Shown piece after piece: positions 49,901-58,010 of a stretch of DNA of 64,000 nt; the first letter of the stretch is position 1; each line of letters opens with the position of its first letter. The notes under the pieces were generated by a model that was not told the origin of the DNA, did not search any database, and saw only the letters and a list, made by a program, of their open reading frames with translations. The position numbers were made by a program, and so were the translations under genes. This DNA is from Sphingomonas immobilis (GTDB lineage: Bacteria; Pseudomonadota; Alphaproteobacteria; Sphingomonadales; Sphingomonadaceae), in assembly GCF_030580995.1 (NCBI RefSeq), contig NZ_JAUQSZ010000013.1, forward strand, positions 62,001 through 126,000. The letters are read 5' to 3'.

Positions 49901-50902
49901 ATGACCATAATCGTCACGGGCGTTGCCGGGTTCATCGGCAGCCATGTCGCAAGGGCGCTGCTGAGGCGCGGTGACACGGTGATCGGCATCGACAATCTCG
50001 ATCCCTATTACCCCGTCCAGCTCAAGCGCGACCGGATCGCCGATATCCGCGCCGGCACCGGGGGGGAACGCTTCACCTTCCACGAATGCGATTTCGCCGA
50101 TCAGGCCGCACTCGACGCGGCGTTGGCGGGGGTGGAGATCGACCGGATCGTGCATCTCGGCGCGCAGGCGGGGGTGCGCTACTCGCTGGAAAACCCCGGT
50201 GCCTATGTGCGCTCGAACTTGGCGGGACACGTCAACATCCTCGAGCTGGCGCGCGCGCGCGGCGTCGCGCATCTCGTCTACGCCTCCTCCTCCTCGGTCT
50301 ACGGCGCGACCAAGTCGCTGCCGTTCCGCGTCGAAGACCGGGTCGATTGGCCGATCTCGCTCTATGCCGCGACCAAGCGCGCCGACGAGTTGATGAGCGA
50401 GACTTACGCGCACCTCTTCCGCATCCCGCAGACGGGGCTGCGCTTCTTCACGGTCTACGGGCCGTGGGGGCGGCCCGACATGGCGGCGTGGATGTTCACC
50501 GATGCGGTCCTGCGCGGGCAGCCGATCAAGGTGTTCAACGGTGGCCAGATGCAGCGCGACTTCACCTATATCGACGATATCGTCGCGGGCGTGATCGCGG
50601 CGACCGACAATCCGCCGCCAGACGATGGCGCGGAGAAAGCGGGCGGCAGCCACTCGCCGCACCGGCTCTACAATATCGGCAACAACCGCGCCGAGGCGCT
50701 GGAAACGCTGATCGAGACGATCGAGCGCGCGTGCGGCCGCGAGGCGGTGCGCGATTACCAGCCGATGCAGCCCGGCGACGTGCCGGCGACCTATGCCGAC
50801 ATCACCGCGATCCAGAACGATCTCGGCTTCACGCCGTCGATCTCGATCGCCGAGGGGATACCGCGTTGGGTGGATTGGTATCGCGGCTATACCGGGCTCT
50901 GA
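49901..50902 (+). CDS. UDP-glucuronate 4-epimerase
   Basis: 333-residue short-chain dehydrogenase/reductase: IIVTGVAGFIGSHVARALL, GIDNLDPYYPVQLKRDR, SSSSVYGATKSLPF, the catalytic tyrosine in LYAATKRADE, and FTVYGPWGRPDM. The DPYY and ENPGAYV pattern is characteristic of UDP-glucuronate 4-epimerases (LspL/Cap1J type), giving UDP-galacturonate. ATG at 49901 after a GGGGAG site. Works on the Ugd product. Confidence 0.93.
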   Translation: MTIIVTGVAGFIGSHVARALLRRGDTVIGIDNLDPYYPVQLKRDRIADIRAGTGGERFTFHECDFADQAALDAALAGVEIDRIVHLGAQAGVRYSLENPGAYVRSNLAGHVNILELARARGVAHLVYASSSSVYGATKSLPFRVEDRVDWPISLYAATKRADELMSETYAHLFRIPQTGLRFFTVYGPWGRPDMAAWMFTDAVLRGQPIKVFNGGQMQRDFTYIDDIVAGVIAATDNPPPDDGAEKAGGSHSPHRLYNIGNNRAEALETLIETIERACGREAVRDYQPMQPGDVPATYADITAIQNDLGFTPSISIAEGIPRWVDWYRGYTGL

Positions 50903-50917
50903 CGGGCGCTGGCGTTG

Positions 50918-51385
50918 GTGAGCGAGCCGCTCCACATCCTCGTCGATGCCGATGCATGCCCGGTGAAGGATGAGATCTACCGCGTGGCGATGCGGCGCGA
51001 GGTGCGCGTCACCATCGTCAGCAACAGCCCGATCCGCATCCCCCAGCACCCGCTGATCGCGCGCACCGTCGTCGGCGATGCCTTCGACGCGGCCGACGAC
51101 TGGATCGCCGAGCGCGCGGGCCCGCGCACCATCGTCATCACCGGCGATATCCTGCTCGCCGATCGCTGCATCAAGGCGGGGGCGGTGGTGATCGGATCGA
51201 ACGGCAAGCCCTTCACCGCCGCCTCGATCGGCAACGCGGTGGCGGTGCGCGCGATCATGGCGGATTTGCGCGCCGGCGCCGCCAGCGACCGTATCGGCGG
51301 GCCGCCGCCTTTCTCCAAGACCGATCGCTCGCGCTTCCTGTCGGCGCTGGACGAGGCGCTCGTGCGGCTGGCGCGCCAGGCCTGA
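50918..51385 (+). CDS. YaiI/YqxD family protein (DUF188)
   Basis: 155 residues. The YaiI signature ILVDADACPVKDEIYRVA is at the N terminus, then GDAFDAADDWIAER and VITGDILLADRCIKAGA. The fold is PIN-like; function not established. Starts at GTG 50918 (a TTG one codon earlier is possible). It is convergent with emrB, only 1 nt apart. Confidence 0.9.
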   Translation: MSEPLHILVDADACPVKDEIYRVAMRREVRVTIVSNSPIRIPQHPLIARTVVGDAFDAADDWIAERAGPRTIVITGDILLADRCIKAGAVVIGSNGKPFTAASIGNAVAVRAIMADLRAGAASDRIGGPPPFSKTDRSRFLSALDEALVRLARQA

Positions 51386-51386
51386 G

Positions 51387-52964
51387 CTATTCCGCCATCG
51401 GCCCGTGGTCGGCCGGTGCCGGCTTGCGGGTCAGCCAGACGACGCCGAGCAGCACGATCGCGATCCAGCCGCACAGCCAGAACAGTTCGAGCGAGGACAG
51501 TAGATACGCCTGGCCGGTGATCTGCCGCAGGATCGCGCCCGTCGCCTGCAACGGGCTCGCGCCGAGCTGCTGGAGCTGATCGACCGCACCGCGATAGACC
51601 GGCGAATAATCCGTCCCCACCTCGGTCAGCCGCGCCTGGTGGAGCGCCGCGCGCCGGTCCCAATAGGTGGTGATGAGCGACGCGGCGAACGATCCCGCCG
51701 TGATGCGCGCGAAGTTGGAGATGCCCGATGCGCTCGGCAGCTTCTGCGGCGATACGCCGTCGAGCAGGATGGTGATCAACGGCACGAAGAAGGTCGCCAT
51801 CGCCACGCCCTGCAGCAGCAGCGGGAACATCAGCACGAAGAAGCTGGCGTCGGGCGTGTACCAGCTGCGCATGAAGAACGATCCGGCGTAAGACAGGAAC
51901 GCCACGCTCGCGAGGATGCGCGCGTCGATCTTGAAGCGGCCGATGATGGGCGTGATGATGACCGCGACGAGCCCGCTCGGCGCTGCCACCAGCCCTGCCC
52001 AGGTCGCGGTGTATCCCATCTGCGTCTGCAGCCAGAGCGGCAGCAGCAGGTTGTTGGCGAACAGCAACGCATAGCCGAGGCACAGCGCGAGCGTGCCGAG
52101 CGCGAAATTGCGGCTCTTGAACAGCGACAGATCGACCGCCGGATGCTTCTCGGTCAGTTCCCAGATCACCCAGGCGATGAACCCGACCACGGCGCAGACC
52201 GTCAGCACGATGATGGTCGAATTGTTGAACCAGTCGCGATCCTTGCCGAGATCGAGCATCGTCTGCAGGCTGAACACCCAGAAGGCGAGCAGGATCAGGC
52301 CGAACGTATCGATCGGCAGCTTCATCGTCGGCGTCTCGCGGCTCGCCATGTAGCGCCACGAGATCACGCCGCAGGCGATGCCGACGGGCACGTTGATCAG
52401 GAAGATCCACGACCAGTGGTAGTTGTCGGAGATATAGCCGCCGAGCAGCGGCCCGAGCACCGGCGCTGCCAGCGTGGTCATCGACCAGATGCTGAGCGCG
52501 GTGCCGCGCTTGTGCGGCGGGAAGATCGCGATGAGCAGCGCCTGGCTGCCCGGAATCATCGGCCCCGACACGCCGCCTTGCAGGATGCGGAAGAAGATCA
52601 GCGAGTTGAGATCCCATGCGATGCCGCACAGGAACGACGCGACCGAGAAGGCAAAGACCGAGAATACGAAGGTCTTCACCACGCCGAAGCGCATCATCAG
52701 CCAGCCGGTCAGCGGCACGGTGACGCCGTTGGCCACCGCGAAGCTGGTGATTACCCAGGTGCCCTGATCGGCGCTGACGCCGAGGCTGCCCGCGATCGTC
52801 GGCAGCGAGACGTTGGCGATGGTGCCGTCGAGCACCTGCATGAAGGTGCCGAGCGCGAGCGCGATGGCGACGATCCCCAGATTGACGCCTTGAAGCGGCG
52901 CCGGTGCCGTTCGGGGGGGAGGGGAGGCACCGGCGCCGCTGGCGGCGGGAGCTGCTGAGCTCAC
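51387..52964 (-). CDS. emrB: DHA2-family multidrug efflux transporter (EmrB type)
   Basis: 525-residue MFS protein with about 14 membrane segments. Motif A region NGVTVPLTGWLMMRFG, motif near VLDGTIANVSLPTIAGSLG, and TWVITSFAVANGV are DHA2/EmrB hallmarks. Starts at a GTG overlapping the emrA stop. Moves hydrophobic compounds out with protons, together with EmrA and the outer-membrane factor. Confidence 0.94.
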   Translation of the reverse strand: MSSAAPAASGAGASPPPRTAPAPLQGVNLGIVAIALALGTFMQVLDGTIANVSLPTIAGSLGVSADQGTWVITSFAVANGVTVPLTGWLMMRFGVVKTFVFSVFAFSVASFLCGIAWDLNSLIFFRILQGGVSGPMIPGSQALLIAIFPPHKRGTALSIWSMTTLAAPVLGPLLGGYISDNYHWSWIFLINVPVGIACGVISWRYMASRETPTMKLPIDTFGLILLAFWVFSLQTMLDLGKDRDWFNNSTIIVLTVCAVVGFIAWVIWELTEKHPAVDLSLFKSRNFALGTLALCLGYALLFANNLLLPLWLQTQMGYTATWAGLVAAPSGLVAVIITPIIGRFKIDARILASVAFLSYAGSFFMRSWYTPDASFFVLMFPLLLQGVAMATFFVPLITILLDGVSPQKLPSASGISNFARITAGSFAASLITTYWDRRAALHQARLTEVGTDYSPVYRGAVDQLQQLGASPLQATGAILRQITGQAYLLSSLELFWLCGWIAIVLLGVVWLTRKPAPADHGPMAE

Positions 52965-54232
52965 CGACCGCGTCCGAGATTCTGGTTGATGATCTGGCGA
53001 ATGCGTCCTTCGATCTGCACTCCGCCGTCAAGGCTCTGCTGAACGCCGCCGGCGGGCGGCGTGGCGGTCGCGACGAGCGGCTTGGACGTGTCGCTGGTAT
53101 CGACCTCGACGGTCGCCGACAGGCCGACGCGCAGCGGGTGATCGCGCAACTCCTTCGGATCGAGCGCGATGCGCACCGGCACGCGCTGGACGATCTTGAT
53201 CCAGTTGCCCGAGGCGTTCTGCGCCGGCAGCAGCGAGAACGCGCTGCCCGAACCCGCACCGAGGCCGAGGACATGGCCGTGGAAGGTGATCTTGCCGCCA
53301 TAGACGTCGGCCACGATCTTCGCGGGCTGGCCGACGCGCAGATCCTTGAGCTGCGTCTCGCGGAAGTTCGCGTCGACCCACAGGCTGTCGAGCGGGACGA
53401 CCGCCATCAGCGGCGTGCCGGCGGCGACCTTCTGGCCGAGCTGGACGGTGCGCTGCGCGACGACGCCGTCCATCGGCGCGACGATGCGCATGTGGCTGGA
53501 GTTGATGGCGGCCTGGCGGACCTGTGCGATCGCGGCAAGGACGCGCGGGTTGGAATAGACGTCCGTACCCTCGACCGCGCTCGCCTTCTCGGCGCGCTTC
53601 GCCTCCGCAAGGTTCAGGGCGGCGCGCGCAGTGACGACGGCGTCGCTGGCATGGCTCACTTCCTCGCCCGAGACCGCGCCGTCCTTGGCGGCACCCTGGC
53701 GACGCGAGAGATCGTTCTGCGCCTTGGCGAGATCGGCGCGGGCCTGCGCAATTTCCGCGCCGGCTTCGTCGACGGACGCGGTGCTGGAGCGCACCTCGCG
53801 CACCGCCTGGCCGAGTGCTGCCTCAGCGGCGGCGAGCTGGACGTCGGTGGTGGCGGGATCGAGATCGATCAGCGCCGCGCCGCGCTTCACTGCCTGGGTA
53901 TTGTCGGCATGGATGGCAAGCACGGTGCCGCCGTCGCGCGCCGTCACCGCGACGACGTTGCCGCCGACATAGGCGTCGTCGGTTTCCTCGCTCGGCGGGG
54001 CGAACCACTGCATCAGGCCGTAGATGATGAGCCCGAGCAGCACGACACCACCGAGGATCATGAAGCCGATGCGGCGTGCGCGCGGCTTTGCGGCGGGGGC
54101 GGCGGGCGGCGGCGGGGCGGCGATGACCGGATCGGCAGACGGCGTGCCGGTCGCGCCGATGGGCGCGGCTTCCTCGGCAACGTTTTCGCGAATGGCTGCA
54201 TCGCGGTCGATGCGGGTGCTGTTGTCGGTCAT
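52961..54232 (-). CDS. emrA: Membrane-fusion protein of the efflux pump (EmrA/HlyD type)
   Basis: 423 residues. Cytoplasmic N terminus, one membrane helix (IGFMILGGVVLLGLIIYGLM), then the HlyD architecture: lipoyl half TDDAYVGGNVVAVTARDGG, a coiled-coil hairpin (about residues 125-240), the second lipoyl half RIVAPMDGVVAQRTVQLGQ and a beta-barrel. Bridges EmrB to the outer-membrane factor. Coupled to genes on both sides (its start overlaps the upstream stop). Confidence 0.93.
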   Translation of the reverse strand: MTDNSTRIDRDAAIRENVAEEAAPIGATGTPSADPVIAAPPPPAAPAAKPRARRIGFMILGGVVLLGLIIYGLMQWFAPPSEETDDAYVGGNVVAVTARDGGTVLAIHADNTQAVKRGAALIDLDPATTDVQLAAAEAALGQAVREVRSSTASVDEAGAEIAQARADLAKAQNDLSRRQGAAKDGAVSGEEVSHASDAVVTARAALNLAEAKRAEKASAVEGTDVYSNPRVLAAIAQVRQAAINSSHMRIVAPMDGVVAQRTVQLGQKVAAGTPLMAVVPLDSLWVDANFRETQLKDLRVGQPAKIVADVYGGKITFHGHVLGLGAGSGSAFSLLPAQNASGNWIKIVQRVPVRIALDPKELRDHPLRVGLSATVEVDTSDTSKPLVATATPPAGGVQQSLDGGVQIEGRIRQIINQNLGRGR

Positions 54233-55656
54233 AGTCCCGATCCCTTTTGAGTCGATGCCACGGCGGTGCGGGCGTCGAACCCGCCCCCCAATGCCGCGAT
54301 GAGTTTGATGCGATTGGTGAGCGCCGATGCCTGTACGTCGGCGAGCTGCTGTTCGGCCTCGAGCAGGCGGAAGCCGGAATCGATCGCGTCGAGCTTCGAG
54401 CCGAGGCCGGTCGAGGTGCGGACCTGATCGAGCCGTACCGTTTCGCGCAGGCCGTGGACGACGCGCTGCTGGGCGGCGAGGTCGGCATCGACCGAGCGCA
54501 CGCTGGTGATGGCGTCGGCGGATGCCTTTACCGCCTCGATCACGCTGCCGTTATAATCGGCGACGGCGGAGTCGAGATCGGCGGTCGCGCCGCGATACTG
54601 CGCCTTCAACCGCCCGCCCTCGAAGATCGGCAGATGGATGGCAGCGCCGGCGGCGGGCTGGACCGAGCCCGCCGTGAAGAACGAGCCGAGCCCGAGCGAG
54701 GCGAGGCTCGCCAGCGCGGTGATATTCACGTTGGGCATGAAATCGGCCTTCGCGACCGCGCGGCCGGAGACCGCCGCATCGATCCGCGCCTGGCCTGCGA
54801 GCAGATCGGGACGGCGGCCGAGCAGGTCTGCCGGAAGCTCGGCTGGCACGGCGGGCAAGGCATCGAGCGACAAGGTCGGCGTCGCGATCTGCGGATAGAA
54901 ATCGGCACCGCGCCCGACCAGCGCCGCGAGCGCGTGGATCATCAGGTCGCGCTGGCGTTCCGCGCGCACCTTCGCCTGCTGCGCCTCGGCCAACAGCGTC
55001 TCGGCGGTGCGCGCGTCGTAGTTGCTGGCAAGCTGATGCTTGATGCGCGAGCGGACATACCCCAGCGCCTGCTGGCGGGTGGAGACGAAATTGTCGGCGA
55101 TGGCGATCTGGCGGTTGGCCTGCACCAGCCCGGCATAGGTCTGCGCGATCGCGGTGGAGATCGTCAGCCGCGCGGCGTCGGCATCATATTGCGCGGCAAG
55201 CGCGGAGGCGCGCGCCTGCGCAACGCGCGCGCGCTGGCGGCCGAACAGGTCGAGATCCCACGACAGGTTCGCCGCCAGCGACGGCACCGAATAGGTCGCA
55301 CCGCCATAGGGGGGCGGGATGATATAATTTTCGCTGAAGCGCTCGACCTGAAGCCCGGCGTCCGCCGTCACCTGCGGCAACTGGCCGGCATGCTGGACGG
55401 CGATCTGCGCCTGCGCGGCCCGCAAACGCGCGAGCGCCCCTTCGAGGTTGGGGTTGCCGGCCAGACCCATGTCGATCAGCGTGCCGAGCTGCGGATCGCC
55501 GAAATCGTCCCACCAGCGCGCCGACACCGACGGCGTCGCAATGGACAGGCCAAGGGCCGTGGGTCGTACCTGCGCGACCTGCGGCCCCTCCTTGGGCACG
55601 GCTCCGCAGCCCGCGAGCAGGGCGGCGATCACGATGGCGAAAGGCTTGCGCGTCAT
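54229..55656 (-). CDS. Outer-membrane efflux lipoprotein (NodT family)
   Basis: 475 residues. Lipobox AALLAGC (Cys17), then ARWWDDFGDPQLGTLIDMGL, GLAGNPNLEGALARLRAAQA and the internal repeat typical of TolC-like factors; GRRPDLLAGQARIDAA and LPIFEGGRLKAQY are NodT signatures. Forms the outer-membrane duct for EmrAB. ATG at 55656 overlaps the marR stop. Confidence 0.93.
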   Translation of the reverse strand: MTRKPFAIVIAALLAGCGAVPKEGPQVAQVRPTALGLSIATPSVSARWWDDFGDPQLGTLIDMGLAGNPNLEGALARLRAAQAQIAVQHAGQLPQVTADAGLQVERFSENYIIPPPYGGATYSVPSLAANLSWDLDLFGRQRARVAQARASALAAQYDADAARLTISTAIAQTYAGLVQANRQIAIADNFVSTRQQALGYVRSRIKHQLASNYDARTAETLLAEAQQAKVRAERQRDLMIHALAALVGRGADFYPQIATPTLSLDALPAVPAELPADLLGRRPDLLAGQARIDAAVSGRAVAKADFMPNVNITALASLASLGLGSFFTAGSVQPAAGAAIHLPIFEGGRLKAQYRGATADLDSAVADYNGSVIEAVKASADAITSVRSVDADLAAQQRVVHGLRETVRLDQVRTSTGLGSKLDAIDSGFRLLEAEQQLADVQASALTNRIKLIAALGGGFDARTAVASTQKGSGL

Positions 55657-56162
55657 TCCGCAGCGTCCTTCAAATGACGGGTTTCCTTGCCGAGCTGGGC
55701 TTCGGCGGCGTTGTAGAGGCGCGTGAGCAAGGCGATGAACTGATCGACCTCGGCGCGGCTGAAATCGGTGATCAGGTCGTTCCAGGTGCCGACCACGATC
55801 GGCGCGACCGCATCGATCGTCGCCTGGCCGGCGTCGGTGAGCCGCAAGCCGACGACGCGGCGGTCCGTTCCGCTGCGTGTCCGCGCGATCCAGCCGCTCT
55901 CCTCCATCGTGTCGATCATGCGCGTGGTGGCGCCGGTGGTGATGTTGAGCTCGTGCGAAAGATCGCCCGCCGTCGCGACGACGCCGTCGCGAATCACCTT
56001 CAGCGCGATCCACTGGTTGAAGCTGATATCGACGTCGGCACGCTCCAGCCGCCCCTCGATCAGGGCGCGCGCATCCTTGTCGATACGCCGCATCAGGCGC
56101 GCTGGCGCCCGATTCGCCACGCAATCTTCAACGGTCAGGTGCGCCAATTGCTGTCTCCGCAT
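55653..56162 (-). CDS. MarR-family repressor of the efflux operon
   Basis: 169-residue winged-helix regulator: ISFNQWIALKVIRDG, LSHELNITTGATTRMIDTME, and the wing RTRSGTDRRVVGLRLTDAG. First gene of marR-OMF-emrA-emrB. The ATG at 56162 lies directly against a palindrome (56163-56180), so it almost certainly represses its own operon; MarR proteins are released by small aromatic ligands. Confidence 0.9.
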   Translation of the reverse strand: MRRQQLAHLTVEDCVANRAPARLMRRIDKDARALIEGRLERADVDISFNQWIALKVIRDGVVATAGDLSHELNITTGATTRMIDTMEESGWIARTRSGTDRRVVGLRLTDAGQATIDAVAPIVVGTWNDLITDFSRAEVDQFIALLTRLYNAAEAQLGKETRHLKDAAE

Positions 56163-56180
56163 TATCTGCACAGGCAGATA
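56163..56180. promoter_or_regulatory. MarR operator
   Basis: TATCTGC-ACAG-GCAGATA, a perfect 7+4+7 palindrome immediately upstream of the marR start, plus a further half-site GCAGATA at 56189-56195. Confidence 0.65.
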
Positions 56181-56246
56181 GTTCAACGGCAGATAGGTGC
56201 AAGGGAGTTGTGCAAATATTTTTGCTGGTTTGTTGCTGGACGCATC

Positions 56247-56334
56247 CGTCGCCCCGGCGGAGGCCGGGGCCGTTGCGTTTGTGGCACCGCCTTCGCCAAA
56301 CAATCTAGCGACCCCGGCCTGCGCCGGGGTGACG
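56247..56334. repeat. Palindromic intergenic repeat, second copy
   Basis: Arms CGTCGCCCCGGCGGAGGCCG and GCGACCCCGGCCTGCGCCGG, as in 10053-10141. It abuts the stop codon of the FAD dehydrogenase. Confidence 0.85.
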
Positions 56335-57942
56335 CTAAAGCGTCAAACTCAACGCCACCGCTTCCGCCACCTTGATTCCGTCGACCGCCGCCGAGAGGAT
56401 GCCGCCGGCATAGCCCGCGCCTTCGCCCGCCGGGAACAACCCGGCCGTGTTGAGGCTCTGGAAATCCTTCCCCCGCGTGAAGCGCACCGGCGAGGAGGTG
56501 CGCGTCTCCACGCCCGTCATCACCACGTCGGGATGATCGTAGCCGGGGATCTGCCGCCCGAACGCCGGAATCGCCTCGCGCATCGCCTCGACCGCGAAAT
56601 CGGGCAGGCACTGCGCGAGATCGGTCGGCGTCACGCCGGGGCGATAGGAGGGCACGACGCTGCCGAGCGAGGTCGACGCCCGCCCCGCCATGAAATCCCC
56701 CAGCAACTGCCCCGGCGCACGGTAATTCGATCCGCCCGCGACGAACGCCGCCGATTCCCAGTGCCGCTGGAAGGCGATGCCCGCCAGCGGATCGCCGGGA
56801 TAGTCGCGCGCCGGGTCGATCGCGACGACGAAGCCCGAGTTCGCGTTGCGCTCGTTGCGCGAATATTGGCTCATGCCGTTGGTGGCGACGCGGCCTTCTT
56901 CCGATGTCGCGGCGACGACGGTGCCGCCCGGGCACATGCAGAAGCTGTAGACCGTCCGCCCGTTCGAACAGTGATGCGAAATATGATATTCGGCCGCGCC
57001 GAGGATATCGTTCCCCGCCTCCGCGCCGAAGCGCGCCGTGTCGATCCACGATTGCGGATGCTCGATGCGCACGCCGATCGAGAAGGGCTTGGGCTCGACG
57101 AACACGCCCGCCGCATGCAGCATCTCGAACGTGTCGCGCGCGCTGTGGCCGACCGCGAGGACGACGTGCGTCGCCTCCAGATAGCCGCCGCCGTGCAGGT
57201 GTAGGCCGCGAACGCTGCGGTCGGGCGCGATGTCGATCCCGTCGACGCGGGTGGAGAAACGATATTCGCCGCCCAGGCTCTCGACCGTGGCGCGGATGCT
57301 CTCCACCATCGTGACGAGGCGGAAAGTGCCGATGTGCGGATGCGCCTCGGTCAGGATTTCGGGCGGCGCACCCGCCTTGACGAATTCGGTCAGCACCTTG
57401 CGGTCGAGATGGCGCGGATCCTTGATGCGGCTGTAGAGCTTGCCGTCCGAAAACGTCCCGGCACCGCCTTCGCCGAACTGCACGTTGCTCTCGGGGTCGA
57501 GCACCGATTTGCGCCACAGTCCCCAGGTGTCCTTGGTCCGCTCGCGCACCACCTTGCCGCGATCGAGGATGATCGGCCGGAACCCCATCTGCGCGAGGAT
57601 CAGACCGGCGAACAGCCCGCACGGGCCGGTGCCGACCACGACCGGGCGCAGCGACGTGCCGCCTTCCGGGGCGTGCGCGACGAAACGGTATTCGGTGTCG
57701 GGCGTCGGCCGCAGGCGGTGGTCGTCCGCGAGCCGCACCAGCACGCCCGCCTCGTCGGCGAGCTCGACGTCGATCGCATAGACCAGCTTGATATTGCGCT
57801 TGTTGCGCGCATCGTTGCCGCGCCGTGCGATCTCGAAACGCACCAGCTCGCCCGGCGCGATCCCCAGCCGCTCGCAGATCGCGGCAGGCAAATCCTCGGC
57901 CTCATGGTGAAGCGGAAGCGTCAGTTCGGTGAGGCGGAGCAT
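56335..57942 (-). CDS. NAD(P)/FAD-dependent dehydrogenase
   Basis: 535 residues. Dinucleotide-binding VVVGTGPCGLFAGLILAQMG is unusually internal (about residue 100), after an N-terminal segment of RNase-like LTLPLHHEAEDLPAAICER. Later GGAGTFSDGKLYS, VVLAVGHSARDTFEML, FCMCPGGTVVAATSEEGR and AGEGAGYAGGILSAAVDG. This is the pattern of uncharacterised FAD dehydrogenases (COG2509 type). Reaction unknown. Confidence 0.88.
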   Translation of the reverse strand: MLRLTELTLPLHHEAEDLPAAICERLGIAPGELVRFEIARRGNDARNKRNIKLVYAIDVELADEAGVLVRLADDHRLRPTPDTEYRFVAHAPEGGTSLRPVVVGTGPCGLFAGLILAQMGFRPIILDRGKVVRERTKDTWGLWRKSVLDPESNVQFGEGGAGTFSDGKLYSRIKDPRHLDRKVLTEFVKAGAPPEILTEAHPHIGTFRLVTMVESIRATVESLGGEYRFSTRVDGIDIAPDRSVRGLHLHGGGYLEATHVVLAVGHSARDTFEMLHAAGVFVEPKPFSIGVRIEHPQSWIDTARFGAEAGNDILGAAEYHISHHCSNGRTVYSFCMCPGGTVVAATSEEGRVATNGMSQYSRNERNANSGFVVAIDPARDYPGDPLAGIAFQRHWESAAFVAGGSNYRAPGQLLGDFMAGRASTSLGSVVPSYRPGVTPTDLAQCLPDFAVEAMREAIPAFGRQIPGYDHPDVVMTGVETRTSSPVRFTRGKDFQSLNTAGLFPAGEGAGYAGGILSAAVDGIKVAEAVALSLTL

Positions 57943-57981
57943 CCGCGCCTCTTAACGGGCCGTGCGGTTTCGCGCACGTGA

Positions 57982-58005
57982 ATCCTCCCCCTTGCGGGGA
58001 AGGAT
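57982..58005 (-). terminator. Hairpin downstream of the histidine kinase
   Basis: ATCCTCCCCC-TTGC-GGGGAAGGAT, a 10-bp stem with one mismatch, 6 nt past the kinase stop codon on the minus strand. Confidence 0.5.
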
Positions 58006-58010
58006 GAAGA

